A stretch of DNA of 64,000 nt from JAXGZG01 sp050952065 (GTDB taxonomy: Bacteria; Bacillota; Sulfobacillia; Fermentithermobacillales; Fermentithermobacillaceae): the NCBI GenBank assembly GCA_050952065.1, contig JBMNKF010000001.1:1-64000 (forward strand). Reading direction: 5' to 3'. The position numbers and the translations under genes were made by a program. Shown one piece after another: positions 1 through 8,809 of this stretch. Each line of letters begins with the position of its first letter. Position 1 is the stretch's first letter. The notes under the pieces were generated by a model. The model saw only the letters and a program-made list of their open reading frames with translations, made no database searches and was not told the origin of the DNA.

Positions 1-112
1 TTTTTGTCACCGCCGGGGTATAATTGACCCATAGCGCCGGACAGAAATTGACCCACACCAAACCAAACGGTTACCATAAAAGTGTGACGAAAACTTTTAT
101 GGGGGTGACCGT

Positions 113-1339
113 ATGATAAGGAGTGGGACAATTAATATGATACACGAAGGTTCACAAAAAGGAAAGAGTGCTTATGCCATTAGTAAAGAACTTGGCATAT
201 CAAAAAACACAGCAAAGAAGTACATGAACCAGCCCAAAGCTGAGCATGGGCTTAAAGGCAGAACAAAACCTTCAAAACTCGATCCTTTTAAGCCCCAAAT
301 AAATGAAATGATTGAAAATGGTATATTTAACTGTGTTGTGATCTTTGAAAGATTAAAGGATATGGGCTATACCGGCGGTATAACCATTATCAAGGATTAT
401 GTAAAGCCGTTCAGGCCGGCCAGAAATGCTCCGGCAGTTCGAAGGTATGAAACACCACCTGGTAAGCAGGCTCAGATGGACTGGGGTATTGCCCACTACA
501 TAGACGAGAAGGGAGTTATTCATAAAACCCCGGTTTTCACAATGATACTGGGCAATTCAAGGTGTAAGTATGTTGAGTTTACCAAACGTTGTGATATATA
601 CAGCCTTTTAAGATGCATGGTAAACGCCTTTGAGTATTTCGGCGGAGTTCCTGAGGTAGTTCTGACAGACAGGATGAAGACCGTAATAAACGGCAGTGAT
701 GCAGGAAAGCCGATATGGAACAGCAGGTTTGAAGATTTTGCTGCAGATATGGGTTTTGTACCGAAGGTATGCCGGGTAAAAAGGCCTCAGACAAAAGGAA
801 AAGTTGAACGCCTGGTTGATTATGTGAAAGATAATTTTCTGCCAGGGAGGCGGTTTAAGGATCTGCATGATTTAAATTCTCAAGCGCTTGAATGGTGCAG
901 GAAGGTAGACAGTAAGGTCCACGGGACTACCGGGGAAATACCTCTTGAGGCATTAAACAAAGAACCCCTTCTGCCACTGCCGGATAAAGCGATTCGTGAC
1001 AAATACAGGTGGGAAACAAGAAATGTAACAAGGGACGGATTTGTAAGCTATGACGGTGCCAAATACGGTATACCCTGGCAGTATAGCGGCAAGGAAGTAA
1101 GAGTAAGGATATGTGGTGATTTCTTTGAAGCATACTACGGTGAAGTAAGAATAGCTCGCCACAAAGTAGAATATGCATCAGGGAAGATAGTATGGCTTAA
1201 GGGCCAATACCAGGGATTGGCTGAAAAAGGAGGCATAGCGCTACCGCTTCCCTTCGCCAGAAAAGAAAGAACAGAAGCAGTAGAAATACGGCCCTTAAGC
1301 GTGTATGATGCACTGGCGGGGGTGATATCCAATGTTTGA
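113..1339 (+). CDS. istA: IS21-type transposase IstA
   Basis: DDE transposase of the IS21 family, 408 residues, the normal family length. An N-terminal helix-turn-helix (about residues 17-40, AYAISKELGISKNTAKKYM) is followed by the rve-type catalytic core with candidate acidic residues D123 (AQMDWG), D186 (VVLTDRM) and E232 (KGKVERL). It joins the element ends to target DNA together with the AAA+ helper IstB, whose gene overlaps its last eight bases, which suggests coupled translation. The ATG is preceded by GGGGGTGA. The related copy at 4945-6171 has the same length and the same catalytic residues but differs at many positions, so the two copies are not a recent duplication. Confidence 0.95.
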   Translation: MIRSGTINMIHEGSQKGKSAYAISKELGISKNTAKKYMNQPKAEHGLKGRTKPSKLDPFKPQINEMIENGIFNCVVIFERLKDMGYTGGITIIKDYVKPFRPARNAPAVRRYETPPGKQAQMDWGIAHYIDEKGVIHKTPVFTMILGNSRCKYVEFTKRCDIYSLLRCMVNAFEYFGGVPEVVLTDRMKTVINGSDAGKPIWNSRFEDFAADMGFVPKVCRVKRPQTKGKVERLVDYVKDNFLPGRRFKDLHDLNSQALEWCRKVDSKVHGTTGEIPLEALNKEPLLPLPDKAIRDKYRWETRNVTRDGFVSYDGAKYGIPWQYSGKEVRVRICGDFFEAYYGEVRIARHKVEYASGKIVWLKGQYQGLAEKGGIALPLPFARKERTEAVEIRPLSVYDALAGVISNV

Positions 1340-2132
1340 ACTGGAGCATACCCGCAACCTCCTGTATGAGCTTGGTTTGAACACGGCCTCCGAGCTATTG
1401 GATGCAAAACTTGAAGATGCGATGCATAAAGATGCAACTTATCTGTCGTTCTTAAGTGAGCTTTTGGAGGCTGAAATACAGGAGAAAAAACGCCGCAGCG
1501 AAGAAACAAGGATTAAGCTGTCCAGACTGCCGCATAGAAAGACACTGGAAGAGTTCGATTTTGGGTTTCAACCCAGCATAGATGTAAAGCAAATCAAAGA
1601 GTTATCAACACTTGCTTTTGTAGCAAGGAAGGAGAACGTAATTTTTTTAGGACCACCTGGAGTCGGAAAAACTCACCTTGCAGTAGGTCTTGCGATGCAA
1701 GCGTTAAGGTCCGGTATGACAGTATATTATGCCAGCCTGGCGCATCTGATATCAGATTTAAAAAAGGCAGATCTGCAAGGCAAACTAGAGCGCAGGTGGC
1801 GCGTGTATACCCGGCCCGACATACTGATCATTGACGAAGTGGGATATATGCAGCTAGATCGTGCATCAGCGGAATTATTCTTTAGACTTATATGCACAAG
1901 GTATGAAAACGGCAGTATTATACTGACCAGTAACAAATACTTTGGAGACTGGGGAGAGCTAATGAATGATACAGTAATAGCGACAGCAATACTTGATAGA
2001 TTGCTGCATCATGCACATATCATAAACATAAGGGGTGATAGCTATAGACTGAAAAGCAGGATAAAAGGCGGTGTCAAAGTAGTGCCCCCGGCCGATATCC
2101 CGGAATTAGATAATATGGCACGGGGTGTTTAA
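1332..2132 (+). CDS. istB: IS21-type helper ATPase IstB
   Basis: AAA+ ATPase that helps IstA choose and capture target DNA. It has 266 residues, with Walker A at 107-115 (GPPGVGKTH) and Walker B around 162-170 (DILIIDEVG), both intact. The gene overlaps istA by eight bases, the usual IS21 arrangement. The C terminus, after the TSNKYFGDWGE sensor region, is specific to IS21 helpers rather than to DnaC or DnaA. The stop is followed at once by the terminal repeats of the element. The gene looks functional. Confidence 0.95.
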   Translation: MFELEHTRNLLYELGLNTASELLDAKLEDAMHKDATYLSFLSELLEAEIQEKKRRSEETRIKLSRLPHRKTLEEFDFGFQPSIDVKQIKELSTLAFVARKENVIFLGPPGVGKTHLAVGLAMQALRSGMTVYYASLAHLISDLKKADLQGKLERRWRVYTRPDILIIDEVGYMQLDRASAELFFRLICTRYENGSIILTSNKYFGDWGELMNDTVIATAILDRLLHHAHIINIRGDSYRLKSRIKGGVKVVPPADIPELDNMARGV

Positions 2133-2211
2133 ACAAAAACCGGCGATTGAAGACCGGCGATTGGGTCAATTTTTAACCGGCGATTCGGTCAAAAATAGCC
2201 CGGCGTTGACA

Positions 2212-2619
2212 AAATAGAGCAAAATAGAGCAAATTTGATGGCTTATTTTTGCCCTCAGCCCTAAATAGAACCATGTTTGTATAACATGGATGGAGGGACA
2301 AACATAAGGATAGACACCGTTGTTACACAGTTGTTTTTGAAAAGGATGTTTTTGGTACAATAAAAACCGAGCGTTCCGGAACTTAAAAAACCCTGCATAA
2401 ATTGGAAACTCCATTGCGAGCACCCTAAAAAAATAATACCCTTTAAGTTGTCCACACTTGAAGGGGGTAAAGAAAGACTAACTATTAAAAGTCAAGACCC
2501 AAAATGAAAAACTTCGGATGAATTGCAGAAATGCAACTCAGACAAACTGTACCTTGATAATTGCATGACAAAATTAGCACCCCTAAAGAGCTGCTCTCGG
2601 AATTACAATGGCATAGTGC
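2212..2619. other. non-coding stretch between IS21-A copy 1 and the IS110 gene
   Basis: No gene is supported here. The stretch begins with a tandem decamer AAAATAGAGC (2210-2229, touching the IS end), then AT-rich sequence without a plausible start and ribosome site. Short open frames on the minus strand have no recognisable domain. Part of it is probably the non-coding end of the IS110-type element, whose boundaries I could not fix. Confidence 0.5.
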
Positions 2620-3792
2620 CTATGCTTGGCTAATGAAGGTCTGATTCGTTTTCACAAGGTGAAAGATTACCCGAGTCAGTTTCTTGGCCGCATGGGAAAC
2701 GGCCACGTTGTAAGGTTTGCCCTCAGCACGCTTCTTCGCAAGGTACTGACCGAAGCCTCCATCCCAATGGCAGACATATTTTGCGGCATTAAATAGGGCG
2801 TAGCGTAGATATTTAGAGCCACGCTTCACCATTTTCGCATGTGTGGAGGTCAGTTGTCCTGACTGATAAACGGAAGGTTCCAAACCGGCGAAGGCAAGCA
2901 CCTTCTCCGCCGAATCGAAGTTGCTGAAGTTTTCTGTTTCGGCAATGAGAATGGCAGCCATGCGGTAGGAGATTCCGGGAATCGTCAGAAGCGGGCTATG
3001 AAATTCATCGACAATGGGATTGATTTCTGCTTCGACCTGCTTAATCTGGTCTTCCATCATCCGGATCCTTTGGATGGTCTGCTGCAATTCTAAGGATTTC
3101 ACGTCGCTGTAAGGACCGATGGAGTCTCGTGCTGCATTCCGGATTTCCATCGCTTTCTCCTTACCGTAGCGCCCCTTGGATGCAGTGGTAAGAAGATTAG
3201 ATAGTCTAGTAAGGTGACACTGGGATATGGCTCTTGCGCTTGGAAATTCAGAGAGTAGAGCATATACAGAAGCCATATGCAGCGACGGGACCAGCTTCTC
3301 CAATTCAGGGAAAAGGATGACGCAAAGTCTTGCATAAGAGGATTTGAGTCTTGCGCAATCTTGCACCAAAGAGAAGCGGTATCTTGTTAGTGACTTAAGT
3401 TCGCGGACATGGTAAGATGTTTTCGAGTAGGGCTTTAAGCATTCTGTCCTAAGCATAGTCACAATCGAGTGAGCATCGACCGTATCCGTTTTCGTCTTTC
3501 TAAGGCTTAGACCTTTTCTGTAAAGATTGGTATGTAACGGATTGATTACCGTAGTGGGGAGATCATTGGCGATCAGAAACTCCAAAAGATTATCGCTGTA
3601 GTGACCGGTAGCTTCCAGTCCTACTTTAATTTGAGCGAAATCACTCCCACATGTCTTGAGATTTGTAAGCAATTCACGAAACCCCTGTTTGTTGTTTGGG
3701 ATGGTGAACGTCGGGAAACGGATCACCCCATCCGAATCAACGATGATACAATCGTGCTTGTCCTTAGCAACATCAATACCGACATAAATCAT
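2620..3792 (-). CDS. IS110-family transposase
   Basis: Transposase of the IS110 family, which uses a RuvC-like DEDD domain and a C-terminal serine-containing domain, guided in studied members by an element-encoded bridge RNA. The 390-residue protein starts MIYVGIDVAKDKHDC, carrying the first acidic residue, and its C-terminal Transposase_20 region contains LLTIPGISYRMAAILIAE and AGLEPSVYQSGQ. I placed the start at 3792 because AAAGGAG lies just upstream; a longer frame to 3852 exists without such a site. The protein appears complete. Flanking non-coding sequence lies on both sides, and the upstream one (3793-4066) is where an IS110 guide RNA would be sought. Confidence 0.93.
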   Translation of the reverse strand: MIYVGIDVAKDKHDCIIVDSDGVIRFPTFTIPNNKQGFRELLTNLKTCGSDFAQIKVGLEATGHYSDNLLEFLIANDLPTTVINPLHTNLYRKGLSLRKTKTDTVDAHSIVTMLRTECLKPYSKTSYHVRELKSLTRYRFSLVQDCARLKSSYARLCVILFPELEKLVPSLHMASVYALLSEFPSARAISQCHLTRLSNLLTTASKGRYGKEKAMEIRNAARDSIGPYSDVKSLELQQTIQRIRMMEDQIKQVEAEINPIVDEFHSPLLTIPGISYRMAAILIAETENFSNFDSAEKVLAFAGLEPSVYQSGQLTSTHAKMVKRGSKYLRYALFNAAKYVCHWDGGFGQYLAKKRAEGKPYNVAVSHAAKKLTRVIFHLVKTNQTFISQA

Positions 3793-4066
3793 AGTGGCTT
3801 CTCCTTTGAATTTGTATTGACACTGTTTTCTTCCACAGACCGGTTTGCCCAATGTAACCTCGTGCTAAATGAAACGTCATGCGTTATCCAACTAATTACC
3901 ACTTAAGCAAACGACTGTGGTTATAGCCTTTCTTAAAACGTCAAGCGTTAGGAGACTAGGACTAATCCACAGCGTCTGTAAGAAGTATAGCATTAAGTCC
4001 TTGGAGAGGGACTATAAACACTACTACTTTATAATACGAGGATGCTAACAATGGAGCAAATATATC
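3793..4066. other. non-coding 5' flank of the IS110-type gene
   Basis: About 270 bases between the IS110 start and the left end of IS21-A copy 2. No gene is visible. In studied IS110 elements the non-coding end next to the transposase gene can encode a structured bridge RNA; I see short complementary tracts but cannot fold the stretch reliably, so this is only a candidate location. Confidence 0.4.
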
Positions 4067-4127
4067 TGTCAACGCCGGAATATTTTTGACTGAAACGCCG
4101 GTTAATAATTGACCCAATCGCCGGTCT

Positions 4128-4952
4128 TCAATCGCCGGAATTTGTTTGGCCGGTTTTCCGTTGCGCCGGATCATCCTCTGCCGGAATATCGGCCGGAGGC
4201 ACAACCCTGATGCCGCTTTTTAACCTGTCTTTCAGTCTATAGCTCTCACCCCTTATGTTTATGATATGTGCATGATGAAGCAATCTGTCCAGCATAGCTG
4301 TAGCTATTACTGTATCGTTCATCAGTTCGCCCCAGTCGCCGAAGTATTTGTTACTGGTAAGTATTATGCTGCCGTTTTCATACCTCGCGCATATGACGCG
4401 AAAGAATAACTCCGCCGAGTCACGATCCAGCTGCATGTATCCTGCTTCATCGATAACCAGTATGTCCGGCCGGGTATATATACGCCACCTGCGTTCCAGC
4501 CTGCCTTGCTGTTCTGCGTTTTTCAGATCCGCTATGAGATACGCTAAGCTGACGTAATATACTGTCATACCGGACCTTAGCGCCTGCATGGCGAGTCCAA
4601 CCGCAAGATGGGTTTTCCCAACACCGGGAGGGCCTAAAAAAATGACATTTTCCTTCCTTGCCACAAAGGCAAGCGTCGATAACTCTTTGATTTGTCTCAC
4701 ATCTATGCTGGGTTGAAAGCCAAAATCAAACTCCTCCAGCGTTTTTCTATGCGGCAGCCGTGACAGCTTAATTCTCGTTTCCTCGCTGCGCCGCTTTTTC
4801 TCCTGCAGCTCTGCTCCCAAAAGTTCGTTTAAGAACGACAGATAAGTAGCATCTTTATGCAGTGCATCTTCAATCTTCGCATCTAAAAGTTCACAAGCCG
4901 TATTCAGCCCAAGCTCAGACAGAATATTGCGGGTATGCTCCAGTTCAACCAT
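4128..4952 (-). CDS. istB: IS21-type helper ATPase IstB, copy 2
   Basis: AAA+ helper of the second family-A element, 274 residues, with intact GPPGVGKTH Walker A and DILVIDEAGY Walker B. It closely resembles the copy at 1332-2132 but the last part differs: here the frame runs on into the terminal repeats (ending DDPAQRKTGQTNSGD), giving a longer tail. It overlaps istA by eight bases. Substitutions spread along the protein show the two copies diverged before arriving here. Confidence 0.94.
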   Translation of the reverse strand: MVELEHTRNILSELGLNTACELLDAKIEDALHKDATYLSFLNELLGAELQEKKRRSEETRIKLSRLPHRKTLEEFDFGFQPSIDVRQIKELSTLAFVARKENVIFLGPPGVGKTHLAVGLAMQALRSGMTVYYVSLAYLIADLKNAEQQGRLERRWRIYTRPDILVIDEAGYMQLDRDSAELFFRVICARYENGSIILTSNKYFGDWGELMNDTVIATAMLDRLLHHAHIINIRGESYRLKDRLKSGIRVVPPADIPAEDDPAQRKTGQTNSGD

Positions 4953-6171
4953 TGGATATCACCCCTGCCAGAGCATCGTACACGCTTAAAGGCCGTATCT
5001 CTACTGCTTCTGTTTCCTTCTTCCTGGCAAAGGGAAGGGGTACTGCTATACCGCCTTTTTCTGCAAGACCCTGGTACTGGCCTTTCAGCCATACGATCCT
5101 GCCTGATGTATGCTCTACTTTGTGTCGTGCTACTCTTACCTCCCCATAATATGCTTCAAAGAAATCACCGCAGATTCTCACCCGCACTTCCCGGCCGCTG
5201 TACTGCCAGGGGACACCGTATTTTGCTCCATCATAACTTACAAATCCTTCCCTTGTTACTTTCCTTGTTTCCCACCTGTATGTATCGCGAAACGATTTGT
5301 CCGGCAAAGGCAGAAGGGGTTCTCTGCTTAGGGCTTCAAGCGGGATTTTTCCGGTAGTTCCATGCGTTTTGCTGTCTACCTTCTTGCACCATTCAAGCGC
5401 TTGTGTGTTTAAATCATGCAGATCCTTAAACTGCCTTCCCGGTAGAAAATTATCCTTCACATAGTCCACCAGGCGTTCCACTTTCCCCTTTGTCTGAGGT
5501 CTTCTTGCCCGACATACCTTCGGGACAAACCCCATGTCTGCAGCAAAGTCTTCAAACCGGCTGTTCCATATCGGCTTTCCTGCTTCCATGCCGTGTATTA
5601 CCGTCTTCATCCTGTCAGTCAGAACGATTTCCGGAACACCACCGTAATATTCAAAGGCATTTACCATGCATCTCAGAAGGCTGTACAAGTCACAGCGTTT
5701 CGTGAATTCAACATACTTGGCTCTTGAATGACTCATGATCATTGTGAAAACCGGGGTTTTATGGACATGCCCCATCTCATCTATGTAGCAGCTAATCCCC
5801 CAGTCCATCTGCGCCTGCTTCCCGGGCAGCGTTTCATACCTTCGCACCGCCGGGGCGCTCTTCGCAGGCCGGAACGGTTTTACATAGTCCTTGATAATGG
5901 TGATGCCGCCGGTATAGCCCTTATCCTGCAGCCTTTCATGAATTACAACGCAGTTAAATATCCCACTCTTCAGCATTTCATGAATCTCCGGTTTGAAAGG
6001 GTCCAGCTTGGATGGCTTTTTTCTTCCCTTGAGCCCATGCTCTGCTCTTGGTTGGTTCATATACTTCTTTGCTGTGTTTTTCGATATGCCAAGTTCTTTC
6101 CCAATGGCATATGCGCTCTTTCCTTTTTGTGCTTTTTCGCGTATCATGTTTATTAGCCCACTCCTTATCAT
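4945..6171 (-). CDS. istA: IS21-type transposase IstA, copy 2
   Basis: DDE transposase of 408 residues, the same length as copy 1, with D123, D186 and E232 conserved in the same contexts (AQMDWG, VVLTDRM, KGKVERL). The N-terminal helix-turn-helix reads YAIGKELGISKNTAKKYM. The gene is intact and paired with istB by an 8-base overlap. Nothing in the sequence suggests inactivation, so the element could be mobile. Confidence 0.95.
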   Translation of the reverse strand: MIRSGLINMIREKAQKGKSAYAIGKELGISKNTAKKYMNQPRAEHGLKGRKKPSKLDPFKPEIHEMLKSGIFNCVVIHERLQDKGYTGGITIIKDYVKPFRPAKSAPAVRRYETLPGKQAQMDWGISCYIDEMGHVHKTPVFTMIMSHSRAKYVEFTKRCDLYSLLRCMVNAFEYYGGVPEIVLTDRMKTVIHGMEAGKPIWNSRFEDFAADMGFVPKVCRARRPQTKGKVERLVDYVKDNFLPGRQFKDLHDLNTQALEWCKKVDSKTHGTTGKIPLEALSREPLLPLPDKSFRDTYRWETRKVTREGFVSYDGAKYGVPWQYSGREVRVRICGDFFEAYYGEVRVARHKVEHTSGRIVWLKGQYQGLAEKGGIAVPLPFARKKETEAVEIRPLSVYDALAGVISNG

Positions 6172-6281
6172 GCGGTTATCCTCCCATAAAAGTATTGCTC
6201 ATACTCTTATGGTAACCGTTTGGTTTGGTGTGGGTCAATTTTTCCCCGGCGATCTGAGGTCAATTATATCCCGGCGGTGAC

Positions 6282-7241
6282 GTTCCCCATGAACTGTGGT
6301 TTGATAACACCAAGACGATTGTCACCAACATAATCCGTGATGGAGGAAGAAACTTGACCGATAAGTTTCAACGCTTTCGGGAGCATTACGGATTTAAGGC
6401 TGTATTCACGAACCCGGGAGAAGGCCATGAAAAAGGCAATGTGGAAAGCAAGGTGGGTTATCAGCGCAGAAACTTCTTAGTCCCGGTCCCTCGTTTTCTC
6501 TTTCTTTCCGATTTCAATAGGCAACTCCTAACCATGTGCGAAGAGGACGCAGACCGGGAACATTACAGGCACAACCAAACAATTGAGGAACTGTTTCAAG
6601 CCGATCGGAAAGCCTTAAAACCGCTACCTTCTATTCCATTTGATTTGACAAGGCGTGTTACCCAAAAGGCGAATAAATGGGGTAAAGTCTATCTGAATAA
6701 AGGGCTACATGAATATTCCGTATCGCCAAAGCATGCAGGACTTATGGTCAACATAGTACTCAGTTCCGGCATGGTGATCATCCAAGATGAAAACTACAGG
6801 GAGATTGTCCGTCACAAACGTCTTTATGGGGACTACAAGCAGCAGAGTATGGACTGGCTCCCTTATCTCAAACAGCTATCCCACCGCCCTCGTGCTTTGA
6901 AATACAGCGGCGTGTACGAAATGATGCCCAAATCCATGCGGCAATACCTGGAATCCTGTCAAAATTCAGAGGTCGGGCAAATCCTAAAGATCCTTGCAGA
7001 ACTTACGGAGAGTACGGGATTTGAAAGTGCTGTTAACACGGTGAATCAGGCGTTACAGTATCAGGTAACAGATAGTGATAGCCTTAAAAGCCTATACAGA
7101 AGACTGTATATGGATGTGCCTGAGCTTCCTCCCATGCAGCTTTATGAGCAGATCCCGACAATGCAAACATTCACACCGAGTCTCACCACCTACGACGAAT
7201 TCATTAAGAGAAGGGAGGCAGTTGGCAATGCTGGATCATGA
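6282..7241 (+). pseudogene. istA: IS21-type transposase IstA, family C, 5'-truncated
   Basis: The open frame begins exactly at the edge of IS21-A copy 2 with VPHELWFDNTKTIV, which holds the second catalytic aspartate, and continues through GHEKGNVESKVGY with the catalytic glutamate. The first half, with the helix-turn-helix and first aspartate, is missing. The family differs clearly from families A and B of this window. A possible TTG start at 6354 could give a 295-residue product, but without the first catalytic residue it cannot be an active transposase. It overlaps the intact helper gene downstream. Confidence 0.9.
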
Positions 7242-7986
7242 AATCGCCGAATGTTGCAAACAGCTGCGTTTAAGCCGGAACTTGGCGGAAATGGCTCAAT
7301 CCGTAAAGGGTGAAAGCCATCAGGAATATCTATACAACCTACTGTCTTCGGAACTTCAGTATCGAAAAAATGCCCGTGTAGAAAAGCTAATTAACAGCGC
7401 CGGCTTCTATTCCATTAAAACCTTTGAAGGGTATCGGTTCGATGAGATCACCCTGCCGGCGGACCTTTCCATAGAGAGCCTGAAATCCTTGAACTTTATC
7501 CATGAAAAGAAGAACATCATCATGTATGGGGGCACGGGTACCGGCAAAACCATGTTATCAATAGCTTTAGGCGTAGCAGCTTGCAAACGGGGTATTCCTG
7601 TTAAGTTCTTCCGCACAGCCGCTTTAGTAAATGCGCTCTCTGAAGCGAAAAAAGCAGGGACACTGAGCGCATTTTTAAAGAAGCTAAACCGGATTGAGCT
7701 CATAATTTTAGATGAATACGGCTATGTGCCCCTTGATAGAACAGGTTCCCAGCTTCTTTTCGAAATCATATCGGATTGTTATGAACGCCGGAGCATCATA
7801 CTGAATACAAACCTTGAATTTTCAAGATGGGTCAATGTGCTTTATGATGAACAAATGACAGCAGCCATGTTGGACCGGTTACTGCACCATTGCTATCTGC
7901 TACTGTTTCCTGGTCCAAGCAACAGGATGAAAGAGTCAAGTATCAATGATCTATATCGCTCAATATCATCGGAAGGGACCAACTAA
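7228..7986 (+). CDS. istB: IS21-type helper ATPase IstB, family C
   Basis: AAA+ helper with Walker A GGTGTGKTM and Walker B LIILDEYGYVPLD, 252 residues. I chose the ATG at 7228 (MLDHEIAECCKQ) because GGGAGG precedes it; a longer frame from 7075 only reads the end of istA out of phase. It overlaps istA by 14 bases. The gene is intact although its partner transposase is truncated, so the element is probably immobile. Downstream repeats of the type CTTGCAA (about 8085-8118) look like the right end of the element. Confidence 0.92.
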   Translation: MLDHEIAECCKQLRLSRNLAEMAQSVKGESHQEYLYNLLSSELQYRKNARVEKLINSAGFYSIKTFEGYRFDEITLPADLSIESLKSLNFIHEKKNIIMYGGTGTGKTMLSIALGVAACKRGIPVKFFRTAALVNALSEAKKAGTLSAFLKKLNRIELIILDEYGYVPLDRTGSQLLFEIISDCYERRSIILNTNLEFSRWVNVLYDEQMTAAMLDRLLHHCYLLLFPGPSNRMKESSINDLYRSISSEGTN

Positions 7987-8121
7987 GAAACGTTAGCCTG
8001 CATCCGGACCGGGGGTTAATCACCTAAAATCCGGGACTGCAAAACTATGGAAAATGCATAGTGCAACATTCTGCATTTTTAACTTGCAACTTTCTGCAAA
8101 AAGTACTTGCAAAAAACAGAG

Positions 8122-8268
8122 ATGACGGACTTCCTTAACACGCAAACGGGTGATATTACGGAGTTTGATGATAAACTGGTCAGAAAACTGATTGAAAAAG
8201 TGATTGTATATGATGATAGGTTAGTGGTTGAGTTTAAGTCTGGGTTAGAAATAGAAGTGAATCTATAA
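8122..8268 (+). pseudogene. C-terminal stub of a large serine recombinase
   Basis: Forty-eight codons, from ATGACGGAC to TAA, translate to a tail with EFDDKLVRKLIEKVIVYDD and a final VVEFKSGLEIEV, the typical C-terminal end of clostridial large serine recombinases. The catalytic and zinc-ribbon domains are missing, replaced by the family-C IS21 element whose right end lies just upstream. A terminator hairpin follows directly. The reading of the family is confident; whether a product is made is not known. Confidence 0.72.
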
Positions 8269-8283
8269 GATTGTAATAAGATT

Positions 8284-8328
8284 GCCGCCAGTTGAGGAGG
8301 AAACCTTCTTAATTGGCGGCGTTTTTAT
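8284..8328 (+). terminator. rho-independent terminator after the recombinase stub
   Basis: GCCGCCAGTTGAGGAGG and CCTTCTTAATTGGCGGC form a long stem closed by an AAA loop, followed by GTTTTTATTTTT. This is a textbook intrinsic terminator and insulates the next gene. Confidence 0.88.
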
Positions 8329-8330
8329 TT

Positions 8331-8394
8331 TTATACAAATATATAAACAAATATATAGACAAATAAATATTTTTCATGTATAATTATAATGAGG
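8331..8394 (+). promoter_or_regulatory. AT-rich promoter with iterated repeat upstream of 8404
   Basis: A motif close to ACAAATATATAA occurs about three times in a row between 8335 and 8372, directly ahead of a TATAAT-like -10 (GTATAATTATAAT, about 8380-8392). Repeats overlapping a promoter suggest an autoregulatory operator, consistent with the Phd-like N terminus of the next protein. GAGGTGGTG is the ribosome site. Confidence 0.55.
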
Positions 8395-8403
8395 TGGTGA
8401 ATT

Positions 8404-8808
8404 ATGGATATTAGAATAGACAGCTTAATTCCCTTTGATTCATTGAAAACCAATATAGATCATGTATTCTCTGTTGTTGATAAAAACGGAAAAGTTGTTC
8501 TGCTTAAAGATAATAAGCCGGTTTATATAGTCTTAAAATACGATGAAAATAATTTAGCTGATACAGGAATTGGCATGCAAGAAATGCCTAATTATACGCT
8601 TCATGAAGCTATGAAAATTGTCTTATCAGAGGCGGAAAACAAAACGATGCATGCTGCTGAACTTGCCGATGAGATATATAGGCGTAGGCTGTATTTAAAA
8701 AAGGATGGCAGTAAGGCGGAATATACACAGATAAGGGCAAGGTGCGGGCATTACCCTGATATGTTTGAAGCATTGCCAGGCAACTACATTAAGTTGAAGG
8801 AGGATTAG
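8404..8808 (+). CDS. Phd-like N-terminal domain joined to a HARE-HTH-like winged helix
   Basis: A 134-residue protein in two parts. Residues 1-45 (SLKTNIDHVFSVVDKNGKVV, then LLKDNKPVYIVL) resemble the Phd/YefM antitoxin fold, which binds operator DNA. Residues about 62-132 (TLHEAMKIVLSEAENK, then HAAELADEIYRRRLYLKKDG and QIRARCG) resemble the HARE-HTH winged helix found at the ends of restriction and chromatin proteins. No toxin-like neighbour of standard type follows; instead a cysteine-rich mini-protein starts two bases after the stop. The repeats in the promoter fit autoregulation. A DNA-binding regulatory or defence role is inferred; the domain assignments come from pattern recognition. 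Confidence 0.7.
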   Translation: MDIRIDSLIPFDSLKTNIDHVFSVVDKNGKVVLLKDNKPVYIVLKYDENNLADTGIGMQEMPNYTLHEAMKIVLSEAENKTMHAAELADEIYRRRLYLKKDGSKAEYTQIRARCGHYPDMFEALPGNYIKLKED

Positions 8809-8809
8809 A

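Larger units (their letters stand above)
5..2211 (+). mobile_element. IS21-type element, family A, copy 1
   Basis: The element is bounded by imperfect inverted ends: TGTCACCGCCGGGG at 5 and, read inward from 2211, TGTCAACGCCGGGC. Behind each end lie further copies of a motif combining GCCGG with TTGACC, the multiple terminal repeats usual for IS21 elements. It carries istA and istB overlapping by 8 bases. A second copy lies inverted at 4067-6281. Only four bases of left flank are in the window, so the target duplication cannot be judged. Confidence 0.88.
4067..6281 (-). mobile_element. IS21-type element, family A, copy 2
   Basis: Inverted relative to copy 1. The left boundary TGTCAACGCCGG begins at 4067, and the right boundary reads CCCGGCGGTGAC up to 6281, matching the two ends of copy 1. 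Internal terminal repeats with GCCGG and TTGACC follow both ends. Immediately to its right, sequence coding for the middle of another IS21-type transposase starts in frame at 6282, so this copy sits in or against that gene. The missing first half of that gene is not found to the left, meaning a deletion or later rearrangement has occurred. Confidence 0.88.

Noticed and set aside
579..868. Minus-strand open frames inside istA
   Set aside because: Shadow frames of a clear transposase gene, without ribosome sites or domains.
2166..2455. Two overlapping minus-strand frames of 64 and 85 residues
   Set aside because: Composition is unlike protein, no start site, and one runs into the IS21 terminal repeats.
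3601..3906. 101-residue plus-strand frame over the IS110 start
   Set aside because: Antisense to a well-supported gene with no motif.
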